Shown here: piece after piece, positions 1 to 6,767 of the stretch
Layout: each line of letters opens with the position of its first letter
Numbering within the stretch: the first letter of the stretch is position 1
IMG/VR virus record: IMGVR_UViG_3300030329_006263
Location: 6,698-70,697 of that record
DNA length: 64,000 nt
Source of the DNA: a virus
Reading direction: 5' to 3' (one strand)
The notes under the pieces: generated by a model
Told to the model about the DNA's origin: nothing
The model's input: the letters and a program-made list of their open reading frames with translations, nothing else
Database searches by the model: none
Made by a program: the position numbers and the translations under genes

Positions 1-114
1 AATTATTAGATTTAGTAGAATCGGACTCTTTTTAAATTTTTATTAAAAATTAGTGTTTATTATGTTAATATGATCTCAGGCCTTAGTATTATAACGTTAT
101 AAGGAGGTGTACAT

Positions 115-297
115 ATGGCTACAAATGCAGAAATCAAAAGAGAAGTTGAAGATCTTAAAAATCGTCTTGCAAGCTTACAATCCAGCAATTCTCGACTATT
201 TGATGAGATGGCAGCGCTCAAGAGCAACTATAGTAACTTAGTTGAAGACATGAATGCTCGTCTTGAGGTAGTACATAACAAAATTTTTCGTAAATAA
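115..297 (+). CDS. Small coiled-coil protein, unknown function
   Basis: This 60-residue protein is charged and helical, with a heptad-like spacing of Leu/Ile/Val from about residue 7 to 55, so a coiled coil is likely. The start is fixed by a strong Shine-Dalgarno sequence (AAGGAGG) ending about 8 bases before the ATG. The 114 bases upstream are very AT-rich; they could hold a promoter, but no clear -35/-10 pair stands out. I recognise no family. It is the first of a run of small genes on the same strand. Confidence 0.7.
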   Translation: MATNAEIKREVEDLKNRLASLQSSNSRLFDEMAALKSNYSNLVEDMNARLEVVHNKIFRK

Positions 298-370
298 AAA
301 AGAACCCTCAAGAATAAGAAAAATCATAGATACAATAAAAATGTTTCTATTAATAAAATAAGGAAAAATT

Positions 371-577
371 ATGCAACAACAACAAATGAGCATCGACTTA
401 AAACAAGCGGAAAATGTTGGATGCGAAGAGTGTGGCCATTTATATTTCACCCCCGTAGCGATGATGAAAAGGCTTTCTGCTCTTGTATCTCCAACCGGAC
501 AAGAACTTAAATTTCCAGTTCAATGCTTCCAATGTGTCGAATGTGGTCATGTTTTAGAGCCACCAACCCCTCAATAA
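371..577 (+). CDS. Small zinc-ribbon-like protein
   Basis: This 68-residue protein carries two Cys pairs, CEEC at about residues 18-21 and CVEC at about residues 55-58, each followed by Gly-His or Gly. That is the arrangement of a zinc ribbon or rubredoxin-like knuckle. Between them is a hydrophobic segment (LSALVSPTGQELKFPVQ) that would form the beta core. Small zinc-ribbon proteins of this size are common in marine T4-like phages, where their role is unknown. A weak AAGGAAAA sequence precedes the ATG. The metal site is inferred from spacing only. Confidence 0.7.
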   Translation: MQQQQMSIDLKQAENVGCEECGHLYFTPVAMMKRLSALVSPTGQELKFPVQCFQCVECGHVLEPPTPQ

Positions 578-635
578 AAAATTAATTAATTTTAATACGT
601 TAACGTTAAGTGTGGTGCGCTGGTCTATATATAAT

Positions 636-842
636 ATGCCTTCACCACGCTTTAACGTTGGCGATTTAGTCCAGTTTGATTCCTTTGGTCATACCATAGG
701 CATTGTAACTGATGTAAAAAACTCTCCTAGCTTTGATCCCCCTGAAAAAATAGCTGATGTATTGGTATATTGGTCTGATGGCATAGAATTCTGGTGTCTG
801 GACTTTTGTTTAGTGATTGTTTCGAAATATAAAACTAATTAA
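636..842 (+). CDS. Small SH3-like beta protein, unknown function
   Basis: The 68-residue product begins MPSPRFNVGDLVQF and alternates short beta-forming stretches with turns (GIVTDV, DVLVYWSDG). The pattern 'VGDLV...G.IGIVTDV...VLVYWSDG' is typical of small SH3-like barrel proteins found in many tailed phages. I chose the ATG at 636. In-frame GTG codons at 612 and 615 would add seven or eight residues, and neither choice has a convincing ribosome binding site. Function is unknown. Confidence 0.65.
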   Translation: MPSPRFNVGDLVQFDSFGHTIGIVTDVKNSPSFDPPEKIADVLVYWSDGIEFWCLDFCLVIVSKYKTN

Positions 843-850
843 TACTAGTG

Positions 851-1060
851 ATGAAACTTGATTTAAAAACAGCAATAATGATAAGCACTTTATTATTCAC
901 AGTGTCTGGCTTTTATTATACAACCATAAGTGATATTAATGTGCTATCATTAAAGATTCAAGCGCTTGAGAGCGAAAATCGCATGCAACAAAAAAGATTA
1001 GATTCACTAGATAAAAAAACAAACCGGTTGAATAAACAACTCAAGGATTTGAAAAAATGA
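851..1060 (+). CDS. Membrane-anchored coiled-coil protein (possible inner-membrane spanin)
   Basis: This 69-residue protein has an N-terminal hydrophobic segment (about residues 7-24) followed by a charged heptad-repeat region rich in Leu, Lys and Glu up to the C-terminus. A type II topology with a periplasmic coiled coil is expected. The gene overlaps the following outer-membrane-type lipoprotein gene by ATGA. A small anchored coiled coil next to a lipoprotein is the arrangement of two-component spanins (Rz/Rz1), which fuse inner and outer membranes at lysis. The partner here is longer than a usual Rz1, so this is only a possibility. A GTG at 848 is an alternative start. Confidence 0.65.
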   Translation: MKLDLKTAIMISTLLFTVSGFYYTTISDINVLSLKIQALESENRMQQKRLDSLDKKTNRLNKQLKDLKK

Positions 1061-1494
1061 AAAAATTATTATTAATGGCGCTCATGCTTTTGCTTGCATC
1101 GTGTGCTACAACAAGCGCTAAAAAATATTCCTATCTAACAATGGGTGAGGTTGAAGATAAGTGTAAACCAGATCAGTCGTGGAATATGAGTATACTGGGA
1201 CTGAGATCATATGTTGTTCTAAGTCAAGGTTGTCTGAGTTTTGAGAGGCTCTTTATTATACGAATGGATAACGAATCATACACAGAAGAGATTCGAAATT
1301 CCACCATAGAAGTGCTAAAAGCGCATTTTATACATTTTGTTGATAGTAGGGGCTATTTTGAAGACGTTGAGTTAGGGCCTGGAAAAGTAAAGTGGTATCT
1401 TAAAAGACTTAAAACAGAGATAGATAAAGGTGTTATTACTCACTTTTTTGACCTAACTTATAAGAAAGCAGATCCCCAAAAGGGACAAAAATAA
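1057..1494 (+). CDS. Putative lipoprotein (possible outer-membrane spanin partner)
   Basis: The 145-residue protein starts with a textbook lipoprotein signal: Lys-Lys, a run of Leu/Met/Ala, then the lipobox LASC with Cys at residue 16. The mature part has about 130 residues, with two further Cys residues (about 36 and 58) that could form a disulphide. The gene overlaps its upstream neighbour by four bases, implying translational coupling. No known domain is recognised. The mature chain is long for an o-spanin and is not proline-rich, so a different envelope function, such as superinfection exclusion, is equally possible. Confidence 0.75.
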   Translation: MKKLLLMALMLLLASCATTSAKKYSYLTMGEVEDKCKPDQSWNMSILGLRSYVVLSQGCLSFERLFIIRMDNESYTEEIRNSTIEVLKAHFIHFVDSRGYFEDVELGPGKVKWYLKRLKTEIDKGVITHFFDLTYKKADPQKGQK

Positions 1495-1518
1495 ATAAAA
1501 TTAAAGTGAGGATAAACA

Positions 1519-2139
1519 ATGAAACTACTATTTGAAAATTGGCGAGAATTCTTAAAAGAAGAAAATGAAATTGTGAAGACAAATAACGCGGTGGTTATTT
1601 TTTCTGATTGGGCGAAGGGTCATATTGAAAAGGGACACAAAGAGCCGGGAAAGGGTTCAATATTTGCAGACTTTGATCTTTCTTTGGTTAATTCTGCTCT
1701 AGAACAAATTGAAATAAATCCAAACAAAGCAGTATATACCATTAGTGTTCCAAGTGTCGGTTATAACCTAGTTCTTCCAGACAACGAGGCATCACAATTG
1801 GAAGGTGCTCAAAAAACAGAAGTAGAAAAGGAAGAAAGACAGGGACCAATCACAGTTAATGCATATACGACTTCTCAACCACTAGAGAGCTTTAAAACGG
1901 ATGAATTATCTGTTGTTATTAGACCAACAAGTGAATTACAATATGTTCCAGAGGATCTTCAACAAGATCCAGCGGTTACACAGGCGCTTGATCAAGGAAA
2001 TTTATATTCCGTTCTTTCTGCATGGCCAGGAAGAGGAGATGTACCACCGGCCTCTCAATGGGGCGATGATTGGGCTGTTATTATTCCAGATCGAGCTATA
2101 GAGAGCGATGGGGAAGTTGTCGATGAAACTCCTATTTGA
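1519..2139 (+). CDS. Leader-bearing protein (predicted capsid-targeted), unknown domain
   Basis: The first 14 residues are MKLLFENWREFLKE, the first copy of a leader shared by many proteins in the region. It ends in Leu-Lys-Glu, which matches the (L/I)-x-E consensus cut by T4-type prohead proteases, here after Glu14. The remaining 190 residues are acidic with short beta-like stretches (VYTISVP, NAVVIFS, DWAVIIPD), and I recognise no domain. The 3' end overlaps the next leader-bearing gene by 17 bases. A GAGG-type ribosome binding site precedes the ATG. Confidence 0.8.
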   Translation: MKLLFENWREFLKEENEIVKTNNAVVIFSDWAKGHIEKGHKEPGKGSIFADFDLSLVNSALEQIEINPNKAVYTISVPSVGYNLVLPDNEASQLEGAQKTEVEKEERQGPITVNAYTTSQPLESFKTDELSVVIRPTSELQYVPEDLQQDPAVTQALDQGNLYSVLSAWPGRGDVPPASQWGDDWAVIIPDRAIESDGEVVDETPI

Positions 2140-2557
2140 AAATTGGCGAGAATATTTGAAAGAAACTATAGAGAATCTTCTATGCCCTGCAGCAACTCAG
2201 GATCTGGAGCTTAATACTAGAAACAGAGACGCTGCAGTTCAAGCAGAGCACATTCAGTATGGACCTCTAAACGTTGATGAGCCTGGAGACTATTGGCAAA
2301 AAATTGCCGAGGCATGGAACACCTCAGAAAAGGCTGCGCAAAAGTCTTTGTGTGGTAATTGTGTCGCTTTTGATATTTCTCCTCGCATGAAAGATTGTAT
2401 GCCCGGAGAAACCTCAGACAAAGATGGGGAACTTGGATATTGTTGGATGCACCACTTTAAGTGTCATTCTGCTAGATCATGCAGAACGTGGGCCAAAGGT
2501 GGTCCGATCACTGAAGATATTAAATCTGCAGAATGGCAGGAAAAAAATGAACGATGA
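2123..2557 (+). CDS. Leader-bearing Cys-rich protein (predicted capsid-targeted)
   Basis: The product of 144 residues starts MKLLFENWREYLKE. I preferred the ATG at 2123 over an upstream in-frame ATG at 2108 because it puts the conserved leader at the N-terminus. The C-terminal half has a cluster of Cys and His: CGNC near residue 80, Cys near 95, then GYCWMHHFKCHSARSC and TWAKGG. Such a cluster suggests a zinc or iron-sulfur site; the GxCxxxxxKC pattern recalls small high-potential iron-sulfur-like domains of marine phages, but I cannot confirm that. The gene overlaps its neighbours on both sides (17 and 4 bases), so the cassette is translationally coupled. Confidence 0.8.
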   Translation: MKLLFENWREYLKETIENLLCPAATQDLELNTRNRDAAVQAEHIQYGPLNVDEPGDYWQKIAEAWNTSEKAAQKSLCGNCVAFDISPRMKDCMPGETSDKDGELGYCWMHHFKCHSARSCRTWAKGGPITEDIKSAEWQEKNER

Positions 2558-2808
2558 AACTCCTACTTGAAAAATGGCGAAAGATTATAAATGAAGAAGT
2601 TGTTGATTTTCCAAGTGAAATTACAGCCGTCGAGCGCTATGCTAATTATATAGAGTATATAAATTTAGCAATTGAACAAATAATCTCTCTAGAAGAGATT
2701 TTTGAGAGACAAGGTTCAACCACAGAAGATTTAGTTGAGATTAAAGAAAATCTTATACAGTTGCGAGATGACGAAACGCTAAAATACGATATGGAGGGTT
2801 ACGAATGA
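2554..2808 (+). CDS. Small leader-bearing protein (predicted capsid-targeted)
   Basis: The 84-residue product begins MKLLLEKWRKIINE, a diverged copy of the shared leader whose Ile-Asn-Glu ends exactly at residue 14. The rest is acidic and predicted to be helical (ERYANYIEYINLAIEQI). ATGA overlaps couple it to both neighbours. It could be a packaged internal protein resembling the small T4 internal proteins IPI-IPIII in size and layout, although no sequence relation to those is claimed. No enzyme motif is visible. Confidence 0.75.
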   Translation: MKLLLEKWRKIINEEVVDFPSEITAVERYANYIEYINLAIEQIISLEEIFERQGSTTEDLVEIKENLIQLRDDETLKYDMEGYE

Positions 2809-3446
2809 GATTACTATTTGAAAATTGGCGAAAATTCTTATTAACAGAAAAGCTAATGCTTAAGCCTGGGCCTGATGGGTGGGACAAGTATAAAGAATTA
2901 GTAGCAAAAGCTTATGATGAGGCTCCTATATTTGATGAGGGCGCCGTAGGCGCATTTGAAGCAATAGAGCCATTTGTGCATAAAATGTTTGATCGTATAA
3001 TTGGTTTTGGAATTGATATTGATTTTGTTGATGATAATCCTTATGAGAGTTCCGAAGAGATGTGTAGAGATGTGTCTGAAAACAAGATATTAAGAATATG
3101 GAAAGGAGGCACAGATCATCAAATATTTGACGCGAAAACAAATTTAAAATTACGGGCTGTGCATGATTATATGACACATTGTCAGGGTGGAACTAGTTTT
3201 GACCTGCAGGGCGAAATTGCCTCTTATAATCGGCATATGAAGACCGTTCCTCCTTCAGCAGCAGGAGCTTTATTTACAGAAGTTGTAGGTCAGGCAGCAT
3301 TTTTCCTTGATAGAGGATATTTCCCTCCACAAAAAATAGCTATTTTACCGGGGTTTGATTTTTTCAACGTTGGTGAAGTAGATCCAGAAATTACAGGATA
3401 TAAATTAGATGCAGAAAGGAAGGAACTAGTTAAAGTAGGAGAATAA
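2805..3446 (+). CDS. Leader-bearing protein (predicted capsid-targeted), conserved phage domain of unknown function
   Basis: The 213-residue product begins MRLLFENWRKFLLTE. The leader is one residue longer than its siblings, with Leu-Thr-Glu at residues 13-15. The body is a globular alpha/beta-looking domain with notable polar motifs: LRAVHDYMTHCQGG and FDLQGEIASYNRH, followed by an Ala-rich helix and a Pro-Gly loop. The His/Asp/Glu-rich motifs suggest an enzyme active site, but I do not recognise the family. It starts inside the preceding stop (ATGA). Confidence 0.8.
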   Translation: MRLLFENWRKFLLTEKLMLKPGPDGWDKYKELVAKAYDEAPIFDEGAVGAFEAIEPFVHKMFDRIIGFGIDIDFVDDNPYESSEEMCRDVSENKILRIWKGGTDHQIFDAKTNLKLRAVHDYMTHCQGGTSFDLQGEIASYNRHMKTVPPSAAGALFTEVVGQAAFFLDRGYFPPQKIAILPGFDFFNVGEVDPEITGYKLDAERKELVKVGE

Positions 3447-3451
3447 GAATA

Positions 3452-3661
3452 GTGAAACATCTTGAGGAAAACAATGAAACGTATATAAGCCACTTTTTGT
3501 TTGCTGGAAAGATTGGAATTACTTTAATGTTTCGTGGTGCTATTTTTTTATTGCATGCTGTTTTTCCAATATGCAAAATTCCTGCGCGGTTTAATCTTGA
3601 AAATACTGTCGACAAACTATATGATTGGTATGTACACACAATAAAGAGGAAAAGAAAATGA
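3452..3661 (+). CDS. Small membrane protein, DUF6356-like
   Basis: This 69-residue protein reads MKHLEENNETYISHFLFAGK and then carries a hydrophobic stretch with LHAVFP. The 'HLxENNxTYxxH...FRGxxFLLHAxFP' pattern matches a small membrane protein family found in marine phages and bacteria; I recall it as DUF6356. The start is a GTG preceded by GGAGA. It overlaps the next lipoprotein gene by four bases, so the two are probably co-translated. Function is unknown. Confidence 0.75.
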   Translation: MKHLEENNETYISHFLFAGKIGITLMFRGAIFLLHAVFPICKIPARFNLENTVDKLYDWYVHTIKRKRK

Positions 3662-4104
3662 GACGCTTAACTATAATAATGTTAAGTGTGTTTTTTATTG
3701 GGTGTGGGCCTCAATATGCAAAAGACCCGAATGCTAATGTATTAGTTACAATTCAATACGAAGATGGGCCTGAGAGAATTAGGCTCGACGATGATTGTAA
3801 GCCTCAGTTAGATTGTACAGGGAAATCAGAGGCAGAATGTGCTGTTGCACTATATCACGATTCTGAGCGTTTTGTGAAGGAAGGTGAAAAATTAATTGCT
3901 AAAAAGCTATACTTATCTGCAAGGGTTGAATTTATGCAAGCTCTCACAAGACTTTCTGAAGCGGAAATAAGAATTGAAAGAGCTAAGTTAAACAACTATG
4001 AAGATTATAAAATTGTTATGCAATTTAAATTAGACCATAAAGTAAAACAAAGAATCATGTTCTGTGAAAGGTTAATACGTTTTACTCAGTGGCAACAGGG
4101 ATAA
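3658..4104 (+). CDS. Putative lipoprotein
   Basis: The ATG at 3658 follows a purine-rich ribosome binding site (GAGGAAAAGAAA) and opens a signal peptide with lipobox FIGC, Cys at residue 15. An upstream in-frame ATG at 3625 is less likely because it would bury the signal. The mature part (about 133 residues) has four Cys near residues 43-73 and a long amphipathic helix-rich C-terminal half, perhaps TPR-like (LIAKKLYLSARVEFMQAL). No family is recognised. It is one of an unusual number of exported proteins encoded here. Confidence 0.75.
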   Translation: MRRLTIIMLSVFFIGCGPQYAKDPNANVLVTIQYEDGPERIRLDDDCKPQLDCTGKSEAECAVALYHDSERFVKEGEKLIAKKLYLSARVEFMQALTRLSEAEIRIERAKLNNYEDYKIVMQFKLDHKVKQRIMFCERLIRFTQWQQG

Positions 4105-4107
4105 AAA

Positions 4108-5052
4108 ATGAAATTATTATTTGAAAATTGGAGGAAATACTTGAAAGAGGAAGAAATTCTTTACGAGAGGATTAATTTACTCTCTAGTAATAAAAGATTT
4201 GTTAACGATACCTTAGAAGAAATTGCATCAGAAGATCCTAGACGCCAATTTCCACTTTCAGACGAAGAACTAGAAAAAATAAAAAGTGTTGCGGGCCTTG
4301 ATGGAGATCCAGATTTTTTAGGATCCGGCTCAAGAGGATCTGCATGGCAATTTGGTGATAAGGTTTTAAAAATCACAGCGGACAGTTCTGAAGCGCGTGC
4401 TGCTAATTTATTAATTGACAAAGAGCATCCAAATGTATATAAAATATTTTTAGTTGTGCAAAGAGACCCAAAGCACCTTGAAACGTTAAGGCATGCGCCA
4501 TATATTGTTGTTTATGAATTATTAGATTATCCAAACAACGCCATGGTAGATACTACAAATAATTTATATCACAAGCTTAAAACAAATAATATTTTTTATA
4601 ATTGGGATGAAAATTATTTAGAGAAAGCAAAAGGTTCGATGAGTGCTTTGTTGCAATATATTAACAAACATCCAGAATCTTTAGAACGCGAAGAGAAAAA
4701 AGGATCCGACATAAGACCTACTCTTGAAAATTTAGCTGCTCAGATTGGATTAGATAAACTTGAGACAAAATTATTAATCACTTTGTGGATTTTTAGCCGC
4801 GGTGCATACAACGATACTTTAGATAGCCCACTTAAAGCGTTGGAACATGTAAGAGAAATATTTGGAAGCGTTAAAACTAATTATTTAAACCAATTAGCTT
4901 TAGGTTTGACCTGGTTAAATAAGAATGGTATTAAATTTCCTGATTTAAAAACTTCCAATGTAATGGAAAAAGATGGTCAAATAGCTATCATTGACATTGG
5001 TTATTCACAGGTAAGAGAGAAGAAAAATATTCCAACGATTGGGGAACTATAA
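4108..5052 (+). CDS. Leader-bearing protein-kinase-like protein (predicted capsid-targeted)
   Basis: The 314-residue protein starts MKLLFENWRKYLKE, with predicted cleavage after Glu14. Behind the leader is a kinase-like fold: a glycine-rich loop LGSGSRGSAW (71-80), a candidate ATP-binding Lys in KVLKIT (85-90), then near the C-terminus DLKTSN (279-284), resembling the catalytic-loop D-x-K-x-x-N, and IIDIG (294-298), resembling DFG. All canonical anchors are present in order, so catalysis is plausible. T4-like and T7-like phages are known to use protein modification early in infection. Delivery with the DNA is inferred. A second kinase-like protein is encoded at 6767. Confidence 0.8.
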   Translation: MKLLFENWRKYLKEEEILYERINLLSSNKRFVNDTLEEIASEDPRRQFPLSDEELEKIKSVAGLDGDPDFLGSGSRGSAWQFGDKVLKITADSSEARAANLLIDKEHPNVYKIFLVVQRDPKHLETLRHAPYIVVYELLDYPNNAMVDTTNNLYHKLKTNNIFYNWDENYLEKAKGSMSALLQYINKHPESLEREEKKGSDIRPTLENLAAQIGLDKLETKLLITLWIFSRGAYNDTLDSPLKALEHVREIFGSVKTNYLNQLALGLTWLNKNGIKFPDLKTSNVMEKDGQIAIIDIGYSQVREKKNIPTIGEL

Positions 5053-5601
5053 ATGAAATTATTATTTGAAAATTGGCGACAGTATTTAACTGAAAATCAA
5101 GAAGAGAACAAGGCAACAAAATTTCCAGCAATTGTCACCTTCGATTTTGATGACACTTTGTCATTATCTCACTGGGGTGAAGAAGAAGATGATTGGGTCT
5201 ACGACGGGCCTCATCAAGAAATGATGGATATACTAATGGATTATCACAGGAAAGGCTCTAAAATATTTATTGTTACCTCAAGACACAAAGAACTTCAAGA
5301 CGAGGAGGGGAAATGGTTTAAACATCTTCCAAACACCAATCCCCCTAGAAAGTACTTTGAAGAATTCCAAATGCCAGTTTGGAAATTTGTTAAAAAACAT
5401 GGATTGCCAATTCAAGATGTCATATTTACTAACGGAGAGGTAAAAGCAAAAGCTGAAGATGGCTTAATTGAAATAGGTTCGGATGTACATCATGATGATG
5501 ATCCAGAGGAAATAAGAGCAGCTGAAGAGGCTGGAATTAAAGCTATTGTCTCCGATCCATATGGAGATTATAAAAGACTTGAAAAGGGTTTTGTAAAATG
5601 A
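5053..5601 (+). CDS. Leader-bearing HAD-superfamily hydrolase (predicted capsid-targeted)
   Basis: The 182-residue product starts MKLLFENWRQYLTE and then shows a HAD fold: motif I VTFDFDDTLS (nucleophile Asp-x-Asp), motif II IFIVTSRH (Thr/Ser), and an acidic motif IV near GSDVHHDDDPEE. HAD enzymes are usually phosphatases. Marine phages carry related 5'-nucleotidase or polynucleotide phosphatase-like members, but the substrate cannot be read here. The gene begins immediately after the preceding stop and overlaps the next by ATGA. Confidence 0.85.
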   Translation: MKLLFENWRQYLTENQEENKATKFPAIVTFDFDDTLSLSHWGEEEDDWVYDGPHQEMMDILMDYHRKGSKIFIVTSRHKELQDEEGKWFKHLPNTNPPRKYFEEFQMPVWKFVKKHGLPIQDVIFTNGEVKAKAEDGLIEIGSDVHHDDDPEEIRAAEEAGIKAIVSDPYGDYKRLEKGFVK

Positions 5602-6401
5602 AATGGAAAGATTATTTAGAGGAAAATATTGATCCGGATGACGTAGATATTAAAAATGTCGCGGTCAAAGATAATTTAGATCCTGTAATATGGGATGATC
5701 GATTAAATTTAAAGAATTATCTTGCGGAACATTTATATAAAATAGCCAAAGATTTTTTTAAAACATTGGATTTAGATTGGAACTTAGTTGAAGATGTAAC
5801 TCTAACTGGATCTCTAGCAAACTACAATTGGTCTAAATATTCTGATGTGGATTTACATTTGATCGTTGATTATGCAGAAGTAGATGAAAATGAAAAGCTT
5901 GTTAAAGATTTTTTCAGAAACGCTAGCGCAATGTGGAATCGTACTCATAAAATAACAGTGAAGGGTCATGATGTGGAATTGTATGTCCAGGACTCAAAAG
6001 AGCCACACCATTCAACAGGAGTGTATTCTATAAAGTATGATAGATGGAATAACACTCCAACAAAATATGATCCACAAATAGATAAAGAATCATTAAAGAA
6101 GAAGTCTGCAAAATGGATGAACGATATTGATGAGGTATATGAACTGCTTGCAGTAAAAGATTATAAAACCGCAAATGAACAATCTGAGCGTCTTATGAAA
6201 AAATTAAAAAAATATAGACAAGGTGGATTAGAAAAAGGTGGAGAGCATTCAATTGAAAATTTAGTTTTTAAAGTTCTAAGACGTAATGACTATTTACAGA
6301 GACTCTCTAATTTAAGAATTGTATCGTATGATAATATGATGACTGTCAATGGAGGAATAGGAAGTGAAATTATCAAAATCAGTCTTAATGAAACTAATTA
6401 A
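5598..6401 (+). CDS. Polymerase-beta-type nucleotidyltransferase with short leader
   Basis: The 267-residue product begins MKWKDYLEEN, a shortened form of the leader with Leu-Glu-Glu at residues 7-9. The signature of the polymerase-beta nucleotidyltransferase superfamily follows: VTLTGSLANYNWSKYSDVDL, with the Gly-Ser and the metal-binding Asp-x-Asp (SDVDLHLIVD), and a third acidic strand (HDVELYVQD). Members transfer nucleotides to RNA, proteins or small molecules. The same family is known from marine T4-like phages with unknown targets. The C-terminal half is a Lys/Glu-rich helical region. It overlaps the preceding gene by four bases. Confidence 0.85.
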   Translation: MKWKDYLEENIDPDDVDIKNVAVKDNLDPVIWDDRLNLKNYLAEHLYKIAKDFFKTLDLDWNLVEDVTLTGSLANYNWSKYSDVDLHLIVDYAEVDENEKLVKDFFRNASAMWNRTHKITVKGHDVELYVQDSKEPHHSTGVYSIKYDRWNNTPTKYDPQIDKESLKKKSAKWMNDIDEVYELLAVKDYKTANEQSERLMKKLKKYRQGGLEKGGEHSIENLVFKVLRRNDYLQRLSNLRIVSYDNMMTVNGGIGSEIIKISLNETN

Positions 6402-6510
6402 AGAAGAGCTTGCAACTCTTTATGAATGACCTGAAAATCCTTTGGGGTCTCCAGAGGAAAGTGTTGTTATGATTGCCGAAGATGAAGACGAAGACGAAGA
6501 AGAGGTATAA
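6364..6510 (+). pseudogene. Mini-ORF: leader peptide with in-frame TGA and acidic tail
   Basis: A GTG at 6364 lies about 8 bases after a strong GGAGG. It opens a 21-residue product MKLSKSVLMKLIKEELATLYE, which matches the class-2 leader seen at 9163 and 10272 (Leu8, Ile-Lys-Glu at 12-14). A TGA at 6427-6429 ends it. The same frame then continues for 26 codons to TAA at 6508, giving a Pro/Ser then Asp/Glu-rich tail. TGG in place of TGA would restore a 48-residue protein. It could be a recently broken gene, a readthrough gene, a sequencing error, or a free leader peptide. The start overlaps the preceding gene by 38 bases. Confidence 0.6.
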
Positions 6511-6512
6511 CT

Positions 6513-6767
6513 ATGTGTTTAGTTTGTATTGAATATGAAAAGGGCAAATTAAAAATTAATGAGGCCCTCAGAAACATAGAAGAAATGAAAGAAGTTGTTG
6601 GTCAAGAACATTATGATGAAACTATGGCATTTCTCACTCAAGAATTGTTAAAAGAACAATGGAGTGAATATGATTTCGGTCGTGACATCGAAGATAGTCT
6701 CTTTGAATATGATTTTCATAGTGGCGATGATGACGACCCATGGGAAGAAACAGGGTTCGGGGACTAA
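6513..6767 (+). CDS. Small acidic protein, conserved in marine phages
   Basis: The 84-residue protein starts MCLVCIEYEKGKLKINEALRN and ends in a very acidic stretch (SGDDDDPWEE). The N-terminal 'CLVC.EY.KGKLxxxEAxRN..EM' pattern is familiar from T4-like marine phages, but no function is known to me. The two N-terminal Cys could bind metal. The stop overlaps the next start as TAATG, so the two genes are translationally coupled. Confidence 0.75.
   Translation: MCLVCIEYEKGKLKINEALRNIEEMKEVVGQEHYDETMAFLTQELLKEQWSEYDFGRDIEDSLFEYDFHSGDDDDPWEETGFGD

Noticed and set aside
6427-6429. Reassignment of TGA to Trp in this phage
   Set aside because: TGA is the normal stop of many overlapping genes here (for example 2137-2139, 13420-13422, 39447-39449), so a code change is unlikely; only this one frame shows it.
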